From: a virus
DNA: 32,684 bases
IMG/VR virus record: IMGVR_UViG_3300035670_000835
Span: 1-32,684 of that record
Direction: 5' to 3' (one strand)
In this document: one piece after another, positions 8,337 through 16,377 of the stretch
How positions within the stretch are numbered: position 1 is the first letter of the stretch
Layout of the letters: each line of letters starts with the position of its first letter
The notes under the pieces: model-generated
Seen by the model: the letters and a program-made list of their open reading frames with translations, nothing else
Database searches by the model: none
What the model was told of the DNA's origin: nothing
Made by a program: the position numbers and the translations under genes

Positions 8337-9497
8337 ATGGCTTTATTTAATTTTGGTAAAAAAGAAGAACCACAAAAAGTCTTAGTTACTGAACAAGATA
8401 TCTTAGATACTATCTTGATGAGAAACATTGACTTACCACAACCTAAAGAACAAAAAGGTCAAGACTATGTTCTATATGGTAAAAATCATCAATTTCCGAT
8501 TGACATACTTGAATACAGAAATTCATCTGCTATTCACGATTCAATTATAGAATCTAAAACATCATTAATCGCAGGTGGTGGTTTTATGTTCGGTGCAACC
8601 AGAGAAGAATCAAATCAGTTTTTAATTGACAACTGGAAACTTGTACCTTTTTGGCGTAAATTAGATAGAATATTTTGGCAGGTTACTCGTGACCAACAAA
8701 CTTTTGGTTACTCTTGTTTTGAAATAATTTATTCAATGGATAGAACAAGAATCGCTGATATAAACTGGATTGATGCGTCAAGAATTGCATCAGGTAAAAG
8801 AGATGAATTTGGTCAAATCAAAAAGTATTACTATTCTGATAACTGGCTTAATACACATATGAATCCTGTAAAAGAAATTGATGTTTATGACCCTAATGGT
8901 GAAGCATTAAGACAAATTGTATTCATTAAATATGAAGACAACAATATGGATTACTACGCACTTCCTAACTACTATTCTGCATTAAGATGGATTAAAGCAG
9001 ATGGTTTGATGGGTGAATATAATTTAGCTGCAATTAACAATGGTTTTTCACCTTCAATTGTTTTTAAGTTTTATAAAAAACCAACACCTGAAGAAAGAAG
9101 AATGAACGCTGAGGCTATAAAACAACAACACGGTGGTGCGAAGAACGCTGGTAAAGCAATTATACTTTATTCTGATGGTAAAGAATTATCACCTGATATA
9201 GATACTTTAGATGCTACCAATATTGACCAAAGACTTTTACAAGTGTCTGAACAAATCACACAACAAATTATATCTGCACATAGAGCACACCCGCAGTTGC
9301 TGGGAATTCAAGTACCTGGAAAACTTGGATATTCAAGTGAATTACTACAATCGTGGGAAATATTTGACAAGATGGTTATACAACCTGAAAGAAAACTTAT
9401 ATTTGACTACTTCAAAGAAGTCTTAGTATATAATGGTATAATCAAAATGCAGATTGAACCACTTGTACCAATAAAAATAATTGAAGAAAATGGCTAA
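8337..9497 (+). CDS. Portal protein
   Basis: The 386-residue protein forms the ring at the head vertex through which DNA enters and leaves. The N-terminal half has a wing-like pattern with FWRKLDRIFWQVTRDQQTFGYSCFEIIYS, and WIDASRIASGKRDEFGQIKKYY, a typical portal strand pair. The C-terminal half holds the clip/stem region (YYSALRWIKADGLMGEY) and the crown helix with QITQQIISAHRAHPQLLGI and SSELLQSWEIF. These features are typical of HK97/SPP1-type portals. The length is on the short side for the family. It follows the preceding gene by 3 nt, and its stop overlaps the start of the neck protein gene by 8 nt. Confidence 0.88.
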   Translation: MALFNFGKKEEPQKVLVTEQDILDTILMRNIDLPQPKEQKGQDYVLYGKNHQFPIDILEYRNSSAIHDSIIESKTSLIAGGGFMFGATREESNQFLIDNWKLVPFWRKLDRIFWQVTRDQQTFGYSCFEIIYSMDRTRIADINWIDASRIASGKRDEFGQIKKYYYSDNWLNTHMNPVKEIDVYDPNGEALRQIVFIKYEDNNMDYYALPNYYSALRWIKADGLMGEYNLAAINNGFSPSIVFKFYKKPTPEERRMNAEAIKQQHGGAKNAGKAIILYSDGKELSPDIDTLDATNIDQRLLQVSEQITQQIISAHRAHPQLLGIQVPGKLGYSSELLQSWEIFDKMVIQPERKLIFDYFKEVLVYNGIIKMQIEPLVPIKIIEENG

Positions 9498-10047
9498 GGC
9501 ACTATTTATAGATGATGTATATTTAAAAGATTATACACCTTTAGGTAAATCAATTGACATAGATGAGATATATCCGTTTGTCAGTGACGCACAAGATGTT
9601 TATACACAAGATGTTTTAGGTACCCCTTTGTATAATGACCTTGTCAATAAACTTTATCAAGGTGTTACTTATTCTTCGATCGAATTACAATTAGTAGATT
9701 TATGTTCTAAGGCTTTGTCATACTGGACTATTTATATGGCTTTACCGAACTTAGCAATAAAGATTCGTAACATAGGATTAGCCAGAACACAAGGTGAAAA
9801 TGTACAACAATCTACAATGGAAGAATTGAAGTATATCAGAGAAGAAATGAAAAACTTAGGTGAGTTTTTCAACACAAGAATTGTAAATTTTCTTTGTGAA
9901 TATTCAAATCAGTTTCCACTTTATGATGCAGCTTCAGATGATATGTATCCTTCAATTAGACAATATGATTCTGATATCTACCTTGAAGATGGTTATAAAG
10001 ACCTATCTTATGAAGAACTAAGATTCTTAAAAAAATATTTATCTTAA
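9490..10047 (+). CDS. Head-tail connector/neck protein (DUF6712-like)
   Basis: The protein has about 185 residues. It has the pattern of the neck proteins that follow portals in Bacteroidetes phages: KDYTPLGKSIDIDEIYPFV at the N terminus, then AQDVYTQDVLGTPLYNDL, ALSYWTIYMALPNLAIKIRN and a C-terminal helix pair ending in FPLYD. It would sit below the portal and join head and tail. I chose the ATG at 9490. An upstream TTG at 9481 is also in frame, but ATG is the usual start here. The start overlaps the portal stop by 8 nt, and the stop overlaps the next ATG (TAATG), so translation is coupled along the operon. Confidence 0.7.
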   Translation: MAKALFIDDVYLKDYTPLGKSIDIDEIYPFVSDAQDVYTQDVLGTPLYNDLVNKLYQGVTYSSIELQLVDLCSKALSYWTIYMALPNLAIKIRNIGLARTQGENVQQSTMEELKYIREEMKNLGEFFNTRIVNFLCEYSNQFPLYDAASDDMYPSIRQYDSDIYLEDGYKDLSYEELRFLKKYLS

Positions 10048-10298
10048 TGGAACTTTTTCAAATATTATCAATTTTCTTTGGTTTATTAATTTCTATAATC
10101 GGTTACTTTCTTAGAGGTACAATGCAAGAATTAAAAGATGTAAAAGAAATTGCTTATAAAACAAAAACTAAAGTAGAAGTTTTAGAAAATGACTACTTGA
10201 ATAAAATTTCTGTCTTGAATCAAAAGTTTGATATGTTGTATGTTGCGTTAGATAAATTGACAACAAAAATCGAAGAACTTAATAAAAGAATAGATTGA
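10047..10298 (+). CDS. Small membrane-anchored coiled-coil protein (holin-like?)
   Basis: The 83-residue protein has one clear membrane helix at about residues 3-24 (LFQILSIFFGLLISIIGYFL) and then a charged coiled coil to the end (LKDVKEIAYKTKTKVEVLEN...). One membrane segment plus a coiled coil is seen in some holins, spanins and membrane-bound accessory proteins. As no other lysis gene is recognised in this phage, it is a candidate for a lysis role, but that is inference from shape only. It is coupled to the neck gene by a TAATG overlap and ends 0 nt before the next ATG, so it belongs to the portal operon. Confidence 0.65.
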   Translation: MELFQILSIFFGLLISIIGYFLRGTMQELKDVKEIAYKTKTKVEVLENDYLNKISVLNQKFDMLYVALDKLTTKIEELNKRID

Positions 10299-10892
10299 AT
10301 GAGTGCAAGTGTATTATATAGAAACAAACCATATTCAGGTGTCAGACTTACTTACCAAAGAGCCAGTTTTCCAACAGGTACTTTAGTAGATACTACATAT
10401 TCTGAAGCTTTAGGTAACAGATATTACTATACACTTTTAGGTACAACATTTTCAACTGAGATGGAAGCTGCTACATACCAGTCTTTTATTTCTGCAACTA
10501 TGTCAGGTGGTATAGCACACTTTGTAGATTTAGTACCACTTTTACCTGGTGAATTAGTACATCTTCAAACCAGAGTTTCAGCGATGAATGCTTCTTCTAC
10601 AAAGGCTTTAATAGCTACTACTGATGCAGCATTCATTAATACAGGTTCTACTATAAAACCAGTTGGTGGTACAGCAGCTGTGACTTTGAATATCAGAAAA
10701 GATTTTATGACTGCTTCGATTTATTATGTAGCAAACGGAACTCAGTCAGTAACTTTACTTTTAGGTGGTGAAGCAGGTGAAGATTTAGATTGGTCAATCT
10801 TTGTTGAATATAGTAAGTCTTTTCATTCAATATCATCACCAGCATCACCACCTGTATCAAAACCTATCTATCCTACACCACCTACATTATAA
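10299..10892 (+). CDS. Structural protein of unknown function, Pro-rich C terminus
   Basis: The 197-residue protein has no recognised domain. The first 165 residues are beta-rich with many Thr, Ser, Gly and Tyr residues (LVDTTYSEALGNRYYYTLLG, VTLNIRKDFMTASIYYVANG), like an appendage or virion surface protein. The C-terminal 25 residues are rich in Ser and Pro (SSPASPPVSKPIYPTPPTL) and are probably a flexible linker or tail. It starts directly after the stop of the membrane protein gene and stops 1 nt before the fibre gene. A role in anchoring the fibre that follows is possible but not shown. Confidence 0.65.
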   Translation: MSASVLYRNKPYSGVRLTYQRASFPTGTLVDTTYSEALGNRYYYTLLGTTFSTEMEAATYQSFISATMSGGIAHFVDLVPLLPGELVHLQTRVSAMNASSTKALIATTDAAFINTGSTIKPVGGTAAVTLNIRKDFMTASIYYVANGTQSVTLLLGGEAGEDLDWSIFVEYSKSFHSISSPASPPVSKPIYPTPPTL

Positions 10893-10893
10893 T

Positions 10894-11949
10894 ATGTCAA
10901 ATACTATTTATATCAAACAAACTGATGGTACTTATAAAAAAGTAAAGTATGTTGAAAAAGAACAAAAAGGTAACTTGTCTCTTTTCAAAGATGAACTACC
11001 AATAGGTAAAACAGGTCCTACGGGGTCACCAGGTGACCCAGGATTGAACGGATTAGATGGTCGTGATGGATTAGATGGTCGTGATGGTAAAAGTGGTTCT
11101 AATGGTAAAAATGGTATAAATGGTTTAGATGGTTATACACCAATAAAAGGTATAGATTACTTTGATGGTTTTAATGGTCAAGACGGTAAAGACGGTATCA
11201 ATGGTTTAGATGGTTACACACCTATAAAAGATATAGATTACTTTGATGGTCAGTCAGGAACTTCAGGTACATCTGGTCTAAGTGGTACATCTGGTCAGTC
11301 AGGTACATCTGGTCTAAGTGGTACATCTGGTCTAAGTGGTACATCTGGTCTAAGTGGTAGTTCAGGAACTTCAGGTATATCAATTCAAGGTCCGATTGGT
11401 ATTCAAGGTCCAATTGGTCCAACTGGCTCACGAGGATTAATAGGCCCTAAAGGTGAAAGGGGATTTCCAGGTCCTTCAGGTGCTCAAGGTCTTAATGGTA
11501 CTTCTGGTACAAGTGGTCTCGATGGTTCTGGAACTTCTGGTACTTCAGGATTAAATGGTACTTCTGGTACATCAGGTTTGTCACCTACACAAAGTTCTGT
11601 TATAGGTGTCAGTATAGATGGTTCTGGTTCTGAAATTACAACAGGATTAAAAACTTGGATTGAAGTACCTTTCGATGCGGTAATCAATGGTTGGGTTTTA
11701 CTCGCTGGTCAAACTGGTTCAATTGTAATTGATATCTACAAAGATACATATGCTAATTTTCCACCAACATCATCTGAAAGTATAGTAGGTATTCAAAAAC
11801 CAGAATTGTCATCGAGTATTAAAAATGAAGATTATGTTTTGACTGGCTGGACACAAAGTATATCATCAGGTGATATTTTAGCATTCAATGTAGATAGTGT
11901 AACAGGTATTCAAAAAATAAACTTATCATTAAAAATTACTAAGATATAG
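10894..11949 (+). CDS. Collagen-like tail fibre (fibre module 1)
   Basis: The 351-residue protein has four parts. The first is a short N-terminal anchor (about 1-38). A Gly-X-Y collagen-like region with GLDGRDG and GPIGIQGPIG units follows. It carries two copies of a roughly 19-residue repeat around GYTPIK.IDYFDG (11113-11169 and 11194-11250). The third part is runs of [10 protein letters not shown] (about 11255-11370 and 11500-11580). A compact C-terminal domain (about residues 235-351) ends the protein. Collagen-like triplets form trimeric shafts in phage fibres. The C-terminal domain is clearly related to the end of the larger fibre at 24384-26630: both have IDG.GS.ITTGLK, GSIV.D and a GD.(I/L)AFNVDS motif. 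I chose the ATG at 10894, just behind the stop of the previous gene, over an earlier in-frame start that overlaps that gene by 90 bases. Confidence 0.85.
   Translation: MSNTIYIKQTDGTYKKVKYVEKEQKGNLSLFKDELPIGKTGPTGSPGDPGLNGLDGRDGLDGRDGKSGSNGKNGINGLDGYTPIKGIDYFDGFNGQDGKDGINGLDGYTPIKDIDYFDGQSGTSGTSGLSGTSGQSGTSGLSGTSGLSGTSGLSGSSGTSGISIQGPIGIQGPIGPTGSRGLIGPKGERGFPGPSGAQGLNGTSGTSGLDGSGTSGTSGLNGTSGTSGLSPTQSSVIGVSIDGSGSEITTGLKTWIEVPFDAVINGWVLLAGQTGSIVIDIYKDTYANFPPTSSESIVGIQKPELSSSIKNEDYVLTGWTQSISSGDILAFNVDSVTGIQKINLSLKITKI
11113..11370 (+). repeat. Collagen-like and GTSG tandem coding repeats in fibre 1
   Basis: Two 57-bp units encode a GYTPIK-centred repeat at 11113-11169 and 11194-11250. Short tandem units of the type GGTACATCTGG(T) follow to about 11370. 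Such DNA repeats can recombine and change fibre length, and they create spurious long open frames on the opposite strand. Confidence 0.8.
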
Positions 11950-13455
11950 ATGCCAGATTATATTATATCAACAACAGGAGGATTATTCACATCTACAAGT
12001 ACCTGGGTCGGTGGTGTAGTACCACCTTCAGCTACAGCGAGTGATATTATAGGTCTTACTTCATCAGGACCACTATACTTTAATTCTTTAGGTTCAAGAA
12101 TTATAGGTTCGCTTATCTTAGAAGATTTTGCAAATGATATAGGTTTCACTGGTTCTGCTACAACATTACTTGTCAGAGGAACTACTTTTAGTTTAGGTCA
12201 AAACTTAAATATGGTCGGTGCTACCGGACCCGCGACCGTAGCTAATTCAAGATTCGCTTTAAGACCATCAGGTAATGCTACTCTAAGTTTTTATTCAAAT
12301 GGTAAATCTTTTACAAGATGTACTGTTGCGTTTGAATGGTCTCAGGTTGCAGCAGATACTGGTTTTATATCAATTTGTGATGAAATGAAGATTTTTGGTG
12401 AAAGTTATCTAAGATGTCACGATTTCAACGCAGGTCCGAATGTCAATAGGGCGATAGTTGGTTCAGCAACATCAAGTGTCAGAGCTAAGGTTTATTTAGA
12501 TCATGAAAATTCAACAAGTCAATTCTGGGTTGGAACAAGACCACTACAAAACAAAGGTTATGAAGTAGATTTTATAATTGCAGGAAGTGGTAGTGGTAGA
12601 ACAAACTGGTCAGCTGAAAATTACTACTTTAATAAAAATTCACTACCAGAAAGAAGTAGTTTAGAAATTCAGTCAGGAGATTTTAGAATTCTACATAATT
12701 TAGCAATGACAAAAGAAATGACTATTAAATATACAGGTGGAACAGTCAGTGGTTCGAAACGAGCATTAATATGGCACAATACTTTAACAAATAATTTAGA
12801 ACCTACAAATGTTTATTTTGACACGAATGGTGTTCAATGGGGTATTGTCGATATGAGACATGATACTGACTCTTCAACATCACCAGCTACTATGTCTTTG
12901 TGGAACATAAATGGTTTTTCTACAGATAATATGTTAGTAAGTAATGCTGCTGGAAACTCAGCTGTCAATAATTATGGTGTTAGACATTTCAAAATCATTG
13001 GTACAAATTCATCTACAAATTTAGGTAACTTTATTGTAGGTGGTCCTTATTTAAGTGGTGGTGGTGTATTTACATCAGGATTTTGGTATGGTCATTCTAC
13101 CTTATTTTTAGAAGGTGGTCTGACATATTCAGCTAAAAGATTTCAAGGTATGGGTGCTTACTTTGATGACAGTACAAACATAGTAATACCTGGATATAGT
13201 TCAGGTGACCCAAGACAGAAAGGATATTTTAATATTTATGGAACTTCTTCATCAGCTAACTTAGTCCTTTCTGAAAATGAAAACACTACACTGTGGTGTA
13301 GATTTGATAATATAAATGTAACAGGAAGTTCAATATATTCTTTTGGTGGAACTTTTTCAAATACAACTGGTATAGAATCAGTTTTACCAACAGGTGGTGG
13401 TGGTGGCGGTGGTTCAACACAAAGTTGTGAAATATCTTACGCTTATATATCTTAA
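11950..13455 (+). CDS. Beta-rich receptor-binding or depolymerase-like protein (module 1)
   Basis: The 501-residue protein follows the fibre without a gap (TAG-ATG). The N-terminal motif STWVGGVVP at about residues 17-25 is shared with the gene behind the other fibre (TWVGGVVP in 26632-27894). W.GG.VP motifs of this kind open G8-like and parallel beta-helix domains in phage and bacterial surface proteins. The rest is rich in Gly, Ser, Asn and Thr with regular beta spacing (LSLGQNLNM-type turns, NVYFDTNGVQW), consistent with a beta-helix. A Gly run (about 485-491) precedes the last strand. A host surface-binding or polysaccharide-degrading role is plausible, but no catalytic residues can be named. 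Its stop overlaps the end of the convergent gene on the other strand by 4 nt. Confidence 0.7.
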   Translation: MPDYIISTTGGLFTSTSTWVGGVVPPSATASDIIGLTSSGPLYFNSLGSRIIGSLILEDFANDIGFTGSATTLLVRGTTFSLGQNLNMVGATGPATVANSRFALRPSGNATLSFYSNGKSFTRCTVAFEWSQVAADTGFISICDEMKIFGESYLRCHDFNAGPNVNRAIVGSATSSVRAKVYLDHENSTSQFWVGTRPLQNKGYEVDFIIAGSGSGRTNWSAENYYFNKNSLPERSSLEIQSGDFRILHNLAMTKEMTIKYTGGTVSGSKRALIWHNTLTNNLEPTNVYFDTNGVQWGIVDMRHDTDSSTSPATMSLWNINGFSTDNMLVSNAAGNSAVNNYGVRHFKIIGTNSSTNLGNFIVGGPYLSGGGVFTSGFWYGHSTLFLEGGLTYSAKRFQGMGAYFDDSTNIVIPGYSSGDPRQKGYFNIYGTSSSANLVLSENENTTLWCRFDNINVTGSSIYSFGGTFSNTTGIESVLPTGGGGGGGSTQSCEISYAYIS

Positions 13456-13685
13456 TTTATAACACTCGGTAAAATATCATTTAATCTATCGTGTCTAATT
13501 AAAAATTGTGGTTTTGTAAAATGGTGTTTTATAATTGCACCATCGTGATTCTTTTCAATCCAAGAAGCAGCAATTATAATTTCACTTTCTTCTTCGATTA
13601 GATTATATCTTTCAACATAAATATTATCATCAATATAGACAATATCAGTTTTTATATAAGTCATATTATTGAGAGGTACTTTCAT
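13452..13685 (-). CDS. Hypothetical small protein, last gene of the minus-strand set
   Basis: The 77-residue protein has no known motif. It has many Ile residues and alternating strands (YIKTDIVYIDDNIYVERYNL) with a mixed charged C-terminal half (IKHHFTKPQFLIRHDRLND). It starts 22 nt behind the minor head gene, so the two are likely to be on one transcript. M8 is a possible second start, but M1 has the better A/T-rich leader. Its 3' end meets the end of the plus-strand beta-rich gene tail to tail. Confidence 0.6.
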   Translation of the reverse strand: MKVPLNNMTYIKTDIVYIDDNIYVERYNLIEEESEIIIAASWIEKNHDGAIIKHHFTKPQFLIRHDRLNDILPSVIN

Positions 13686-13707
13686 AAGAATTATATTAAA
13701 AAAATCT

Positions 13708-14847
13708 TTAAGGTTGTATAACTACTTCTGCAATCCATTCATGGCGACAATAAGGTGTTGTGTTAGCACCTCTTTGACCACCTGGTGTAGTATAAAAACC
13801 ACCACGATATAAAAAAGGATCTGATGGTAATCCCATATCAGTCAAGTGTTTTGTACCTAAATCCATAATTTCATTTATAGTATATTTTCTATTAGGTGTT
13901 TTCATTAATTCTACACAGAATGGTCTTGAACCTGATTCGGCTGGTGGTACATCTGGTCTTTCTTTATAAGAATATACGGTTTTTATTGTAATAAATTTTA
14001 ATTCGATATCTTTTTTAGACTTTTCAAATTCAAGTGCTTCATCTAAGTTTTTAATTGATTTACTTTTTATTACACGCCAATTAGAATAGTCTTGACCAGA
14101 ACATCTTAATTTTTCTAAGACAGGATCTTGACCAGTCATTAAAATATCGAAATTATATTTTTTATGTAAAAAGGTAACTTCACCAAATACTAAATTATCT
14201 TCAGTCAAACCTACACTTTTTAATTTATTCCAGACTTTCTTGTCTCTTTTTTTATATTTTCTACGACTACGAATCAAAACTTTGAATCCTAAATCTTTAT
14301 ATCTTTTGACTTCTTCTTCATTGAAGTCTTCATTGAAAAGAACTTTTCTTAAACTTAATTTCTGTGATTCAATTTCTTCAAGTTTTCTTTGAGCCCATTC
14401 AATACCAGCCTGACCACCCCACGCATCAACAGCCATACCGCCACAACCTTCACTATATGGTACATCTTTATATTGTAAATGACGAGCAAAAGCAGCCATG
14501 CGAGAAATAGTATCTTTACTGATAGGCTCACCTTTTGCTAACTGATTTGCTCTTTGTTTTCCGACAGGTGTCAAACAATCACCATATCCATTTTTATCAG
14601 CCCAATCTAAAACTCTTTGTGCAGCATTCTTAGCACTTTCTGGATAATCAGAATATGATTCGAACTCGATAGATACTGGTGCGTCACCAGACCAAATTCC
14701 AGACGCTGTGGCAGACTTTAATTCATCCCAGTAGGTGTAACATACAGCAGCTGCTTGATCGTTCGTCATACCACTTGAAATTTCTTTTTCAATACATCTT
14801 GATATAAATTGGTCTTTTGATTCACCAGGTCTTTTTTCTATAGGCAT
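13708..14847 (-). CDS. Probable minor head (MuF-like) or virion protein, composite
   Basis: The 379-residue protein has three visible parts. The first is an N-terminal motif (residues 9-41) with FISRCI, then AAAVCYTYW, a Cys-containing element that recurs in phage head proteins. A domain at about 62-155 follows (YSDYPESAKNAAQRVLDWAD, TPVGKQRANQLAKGEPIS, then GCGGMAVDAWGGQAGI). I recognise it as a segment often found in phage structural or protease-linked proteins, but I cannot name it. The third is a C-terminal segment with SRPFCVELMK, GGFYT and TTPYCRHEW, which resembles the Cys/His-rich C terminus of Mu F-like minor head proteins. It is the only probable virion gene on the minus strand. A late promoter-like site lies 21 nt upstream. 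It could be a minor capsid protein packaged in the head or an injected protein. Confidence 0.55.
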   Translation of the reverse strand: MPIEKRPGESKDQFISRCIEKEISSGMTNDQAAAVCYTYWDELKSATASGIWSGDAPVSIEFESYSDYPESAKNAAQRVLDWADKNGYGDCLTPVGKQRANQLAKGEPISKDTISRMAAFARHLQYKDVPYSEGCGGMAVDAWGGQAGIEWAQRKLEEIESQKLSLRKVLFNEDFNEEEVKRYKDLGFKVLIRSRRKYKKRDKKVWNKLKSVGLTEDNLVFGEVTFLHKKYNFDILMTGQDPVLEKLRCSGQDYSNWRVIKSKSIKNLDEALEFEKSKKDIELKFITIKTVYSYKERPDVPPAESGSRPFCVELMKTPNRKYTINEIMDLGTKHLTDMGLPSDPFLYRGGFYTTPGGQRGANTTPYCRHEWIAEVVIQP

Positions 14848-14868
14848 TTTAAGATAGTTACTTTTAGT

Positions 14869-14898
14869 ATATGTTTAATATCCGTAAAGATGTTTGTT
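14869..14898 (-). promoter_or_regulatory. Putative phage late promoter P7 (minor head gene)
   Basis: On the minus strand, AACAAACA (14898-14891), 16 nt, then ACATAT (14874-14869), followed 21 nt later by the ATG at 14847. The motif overlaps the end of the HNH gene. Finding the same layout on the opposite strand in front of a probable virion gene supports a regulatory function. Confidence 0.5.
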
Positions 14899-15339
14899 TG
14901 TAGCTGACATTTTAGCTTTATTATAAGCATCTAATGCTTCCTGTTCTGTATTAAATCTACCTAACCATATTTTTTTATTATTAATTCTTATTTCGCTTTT
15001 CCATTTGTTAGTAAATTTACAATAGTGATAACCTTTGACATTTTTTTTATTTAAGCAATTGTCTCTTGCGGTAAGATATCTTAAATTACAAGCTCTATTA
15101 TCAAATTTATCTCCGTTTATGTGATCTACATCTAATTTAGAAAACCCTAAAAAAGTAAGAGCTACTAACCTATGTACTGACTTTGATTTATTTTTACCAT
15201 TTATAGTTAGTTGCGCATAATAATATCTTTTATGACTATTTGATAATTTTAATAGTCCTCTTTTACCTCTTATTTTACCTAAGTTACTGGCTTGATATAA
15301 TCCTTCATAACCTGGTATATCTTTCCAAATCTCTTCCAT
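14875..15339 (-). CDS. HNH homing endonuclease (NUMOD4-HNH-AP2-like)
   Basis: The 154-residue protein has three recognisable parts. A NUMOD4 motif is at residues 3-24 (EIWKDIPGYEGLYQASNLG), and an HNH_3-type core is at about 56-88 with H56 and DHINGDKFDNRACNLR. The catalytic candidates are H73 and the N80/N85 region. An AP2-like DNA-binding end is at about 104-142 (GYHYCKFTNKWKSEI, WLGRF, EALDAYNKAK). Proteins of this kind cut a specific site and spread as free-standing or intron-borne homing genes. It sits between the membrane/small-gene cluster and the minor head gene without interrupting a reading frame, so it appears free-standing. Its 3' end carries the late promoter-like site of the next gene. 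Confidence 0.92.
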   Translation of the reverse strand: MEEIWKDIPGYEGLYQASNLGKIRGKRGLLKLSNSHKRYYYAQLTINGKNKSKSVHRLVALTFLGFSKLDVDHINGDKFDNRACNLRYLTARDNCLNKKNVKGYHYCKFTNKWKSEIRINNKKIWLGRFNTEQEALDAYNKAKMSATNKHLYGY

Positions 15340-15341
15340 AT

Positions 15342-15566
15342 TTACTTTTTAACACCACCTCTTTCTTGCCACCATTGTTTTAACCTGTTATACACTCTTG
15401 CTCTGCAGCCAGAACAGCTAACACTATATTCCATAATGCCAGTTACTTCATTATGTAAATTAAATAAATTTCTTATTGTTTGTGCGTCGTGTCTATGATT
15501 CTCTTTACCTACAAGTTCTTGCATCATAGCATCGACTTTCTGAAACCTCAATTCTTCATCTGTCAT
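15342..15566 (-). CDS. Hypothetical small protein with CxxC motif
   Basis: The protein has about 74 residues, starting MTDEELRFQKV. The end (SVSCSGCRARVYNRLKQWWQ) has a CxxC pair and a basic aromatic helix; one pair alone is not a full zinc site. I chose the ATG at 15566 because its ATGA overlaps the stop of the membrane protein gene. A longer frame up to 15698 would overlap that gene by 136 bases and has no support. It ends 2 nt before the HNH gene start. Confidence 0.65.
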   Translation of the reverse strand: MTDEELRFQKVDAMMQELVGKENHRHDAQTIRNLFNLHNEVTGIMEYSVSCSGCRARVYNRLKQWWQERGGVKK

Positions 15567-15820
15567 ATTCCGTTGTTTAATTTTTGATATAATATTTCTG
15601 ATATAACTGCGCATATACTTGAACCTATTATATCTATGTTTCCGTAGTAAAAAAGTTGATACCAAAAGTAAATATGAAAAGTCGAACACATTGCACATTC
15701 GAGTAATCTTCTAAAGAAACCTTGATGATTTCTTAAGATAAATTCTCTAAGTCTTATCGTAGGTTCTGAACAAATCCAAAGAACACCTACACAAGCTAAA
15801 CCAATTATTTCAAACCACAT
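15563..15820 (-). CDS. Small membrane protein with C..C motif
   Basis: The 85-residue protein has a hydrophobic N-terminal helix (residues 2-16, WFEIIGLACVGVLWI) and further hydrophobic stretches at about 47-77 (FHIYFWYQLFYYG, IIGSSICAVISEILY), so two or three membrane helices are likely. The motif LLECAMCSTFHIYFW resembles the C..C.GFW element of small membrane proteins often seen in Bacteroidetes phages (DUF1360-like), but this similarity is weak. Its start overlaps the end of the sigma-like gene by 16 nt, and its stop overlaps the next gene by ATGA. A role in lysis or superinfection exclusion is possible but not shown. Confidence 0.65.
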   Translation of the reverse strand: MWFEIIGLACVGVLWICSEPTIRLREFILRNHQGFFRRLLECAMCSTFHIYFWYQLFYYGNIDIIGSSICAVISEILYQKLNNGI

Positions 15821-16377
15821 TGTAATTTAATTTTAATTTTTAAGTCTGATATCATATTATATATAGTAGAAAGTGGTAAGTCTAATTTTTTTGCTATATC
15901 TCTCATTGACAACATCTTAATAAAGTAAAAGTCATAAAGAACTTTTTCGTGTGTTTTTAATTCTAAATATATTTTTCTAAGTAAAATAAGTCTATCAGCT
16001 TGTAGGTCACTAAATCGATTATGTATATCAATTAACCATTCTTTAATATCATTTAATTCACACTCTGCTGCTATTTCAATACCATTATCAATAGCTTCAT
16101 CTTTGATTGACCACTCTTCATCTAAATTGTTTATACTTAATGATTTATTGAATTCTGAAGATTCCCATCTTGTATTGTTTTTGAACCAAGTTTGTGTGAA
16201 TTTCTTTCTTTCATCACCATCTGGTATCTGTGAAAACTTAGACCAATTTTTATCAATGTATAACCAATAAAAAGTAATTAAGTCAGACCAGTATTGTGGT
16301 GACCATTTTTTAGACCAATATTGTATCCATTTATAATTTGATATGAACCATAATTCACTCGTCTTCACAAAAGTCAA
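15805..16377 (-). CDS. Sigma-70 region 4-like DNA-binding protein
   Basis: The protein has up to 190 residues. The C terminus, at about 145-184, reads like the helix-turn-helix of sigma factor region 4: EKVLYDFYFIKMLSMRDIAKKL, then PLSTIYNMISDLKIKIK. This part would bind a promoter -35 element. The N-terminal 90 residues are very rich in Trp (ten by count) and Tyr (WIQYWSKKWSPQYWSDLITF) and match no sigma region that I know. The frame has no ATG before about residue 155: the possible starts are TTG at 16377 or GTG at 16368, and a stop lies just upstream. The gene is in an overlapping operon with zinc-ribbon and winged-helix genes, a regulatory context. A phage transcription factor for later genes is a reasonable inference. 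Confidence 0.6.
   Translation of the reverse strand: MTFVKTSELWFISNYKWIQYWSKKWSPQYWSDLITFYWLYIDKNWSKFSQIPDGDERKKFTQTWFKNNTRWESSEFNKSLSINNLDEEWSIKDEAIDNGIEIAAECELNDIKEWLIDIHNRFSDLQADRLILLRKIYLELKTHEKVLYDFYFIKMLSMRDIAKKLDLPLSTIYNMISDLKIKIKLQCGLK

Noticed and set aside
9481-9489. TTG start of the neck protein gene
   Set aside because: An ATG three codons downstream is more likely and matches the start use of the other structural genes.
11222-11431. Minus-strand open frame in fibre 1
   Set aside because: It is the same repeat artefact as in fibre 2, with tandem MYHLDQ-like units.
15567-15698. N-terminal extension of gene 15342-15566
   Set aside because: It would overlap the membrane protein gene by 136 bases; the ATGA-coupled start is better.
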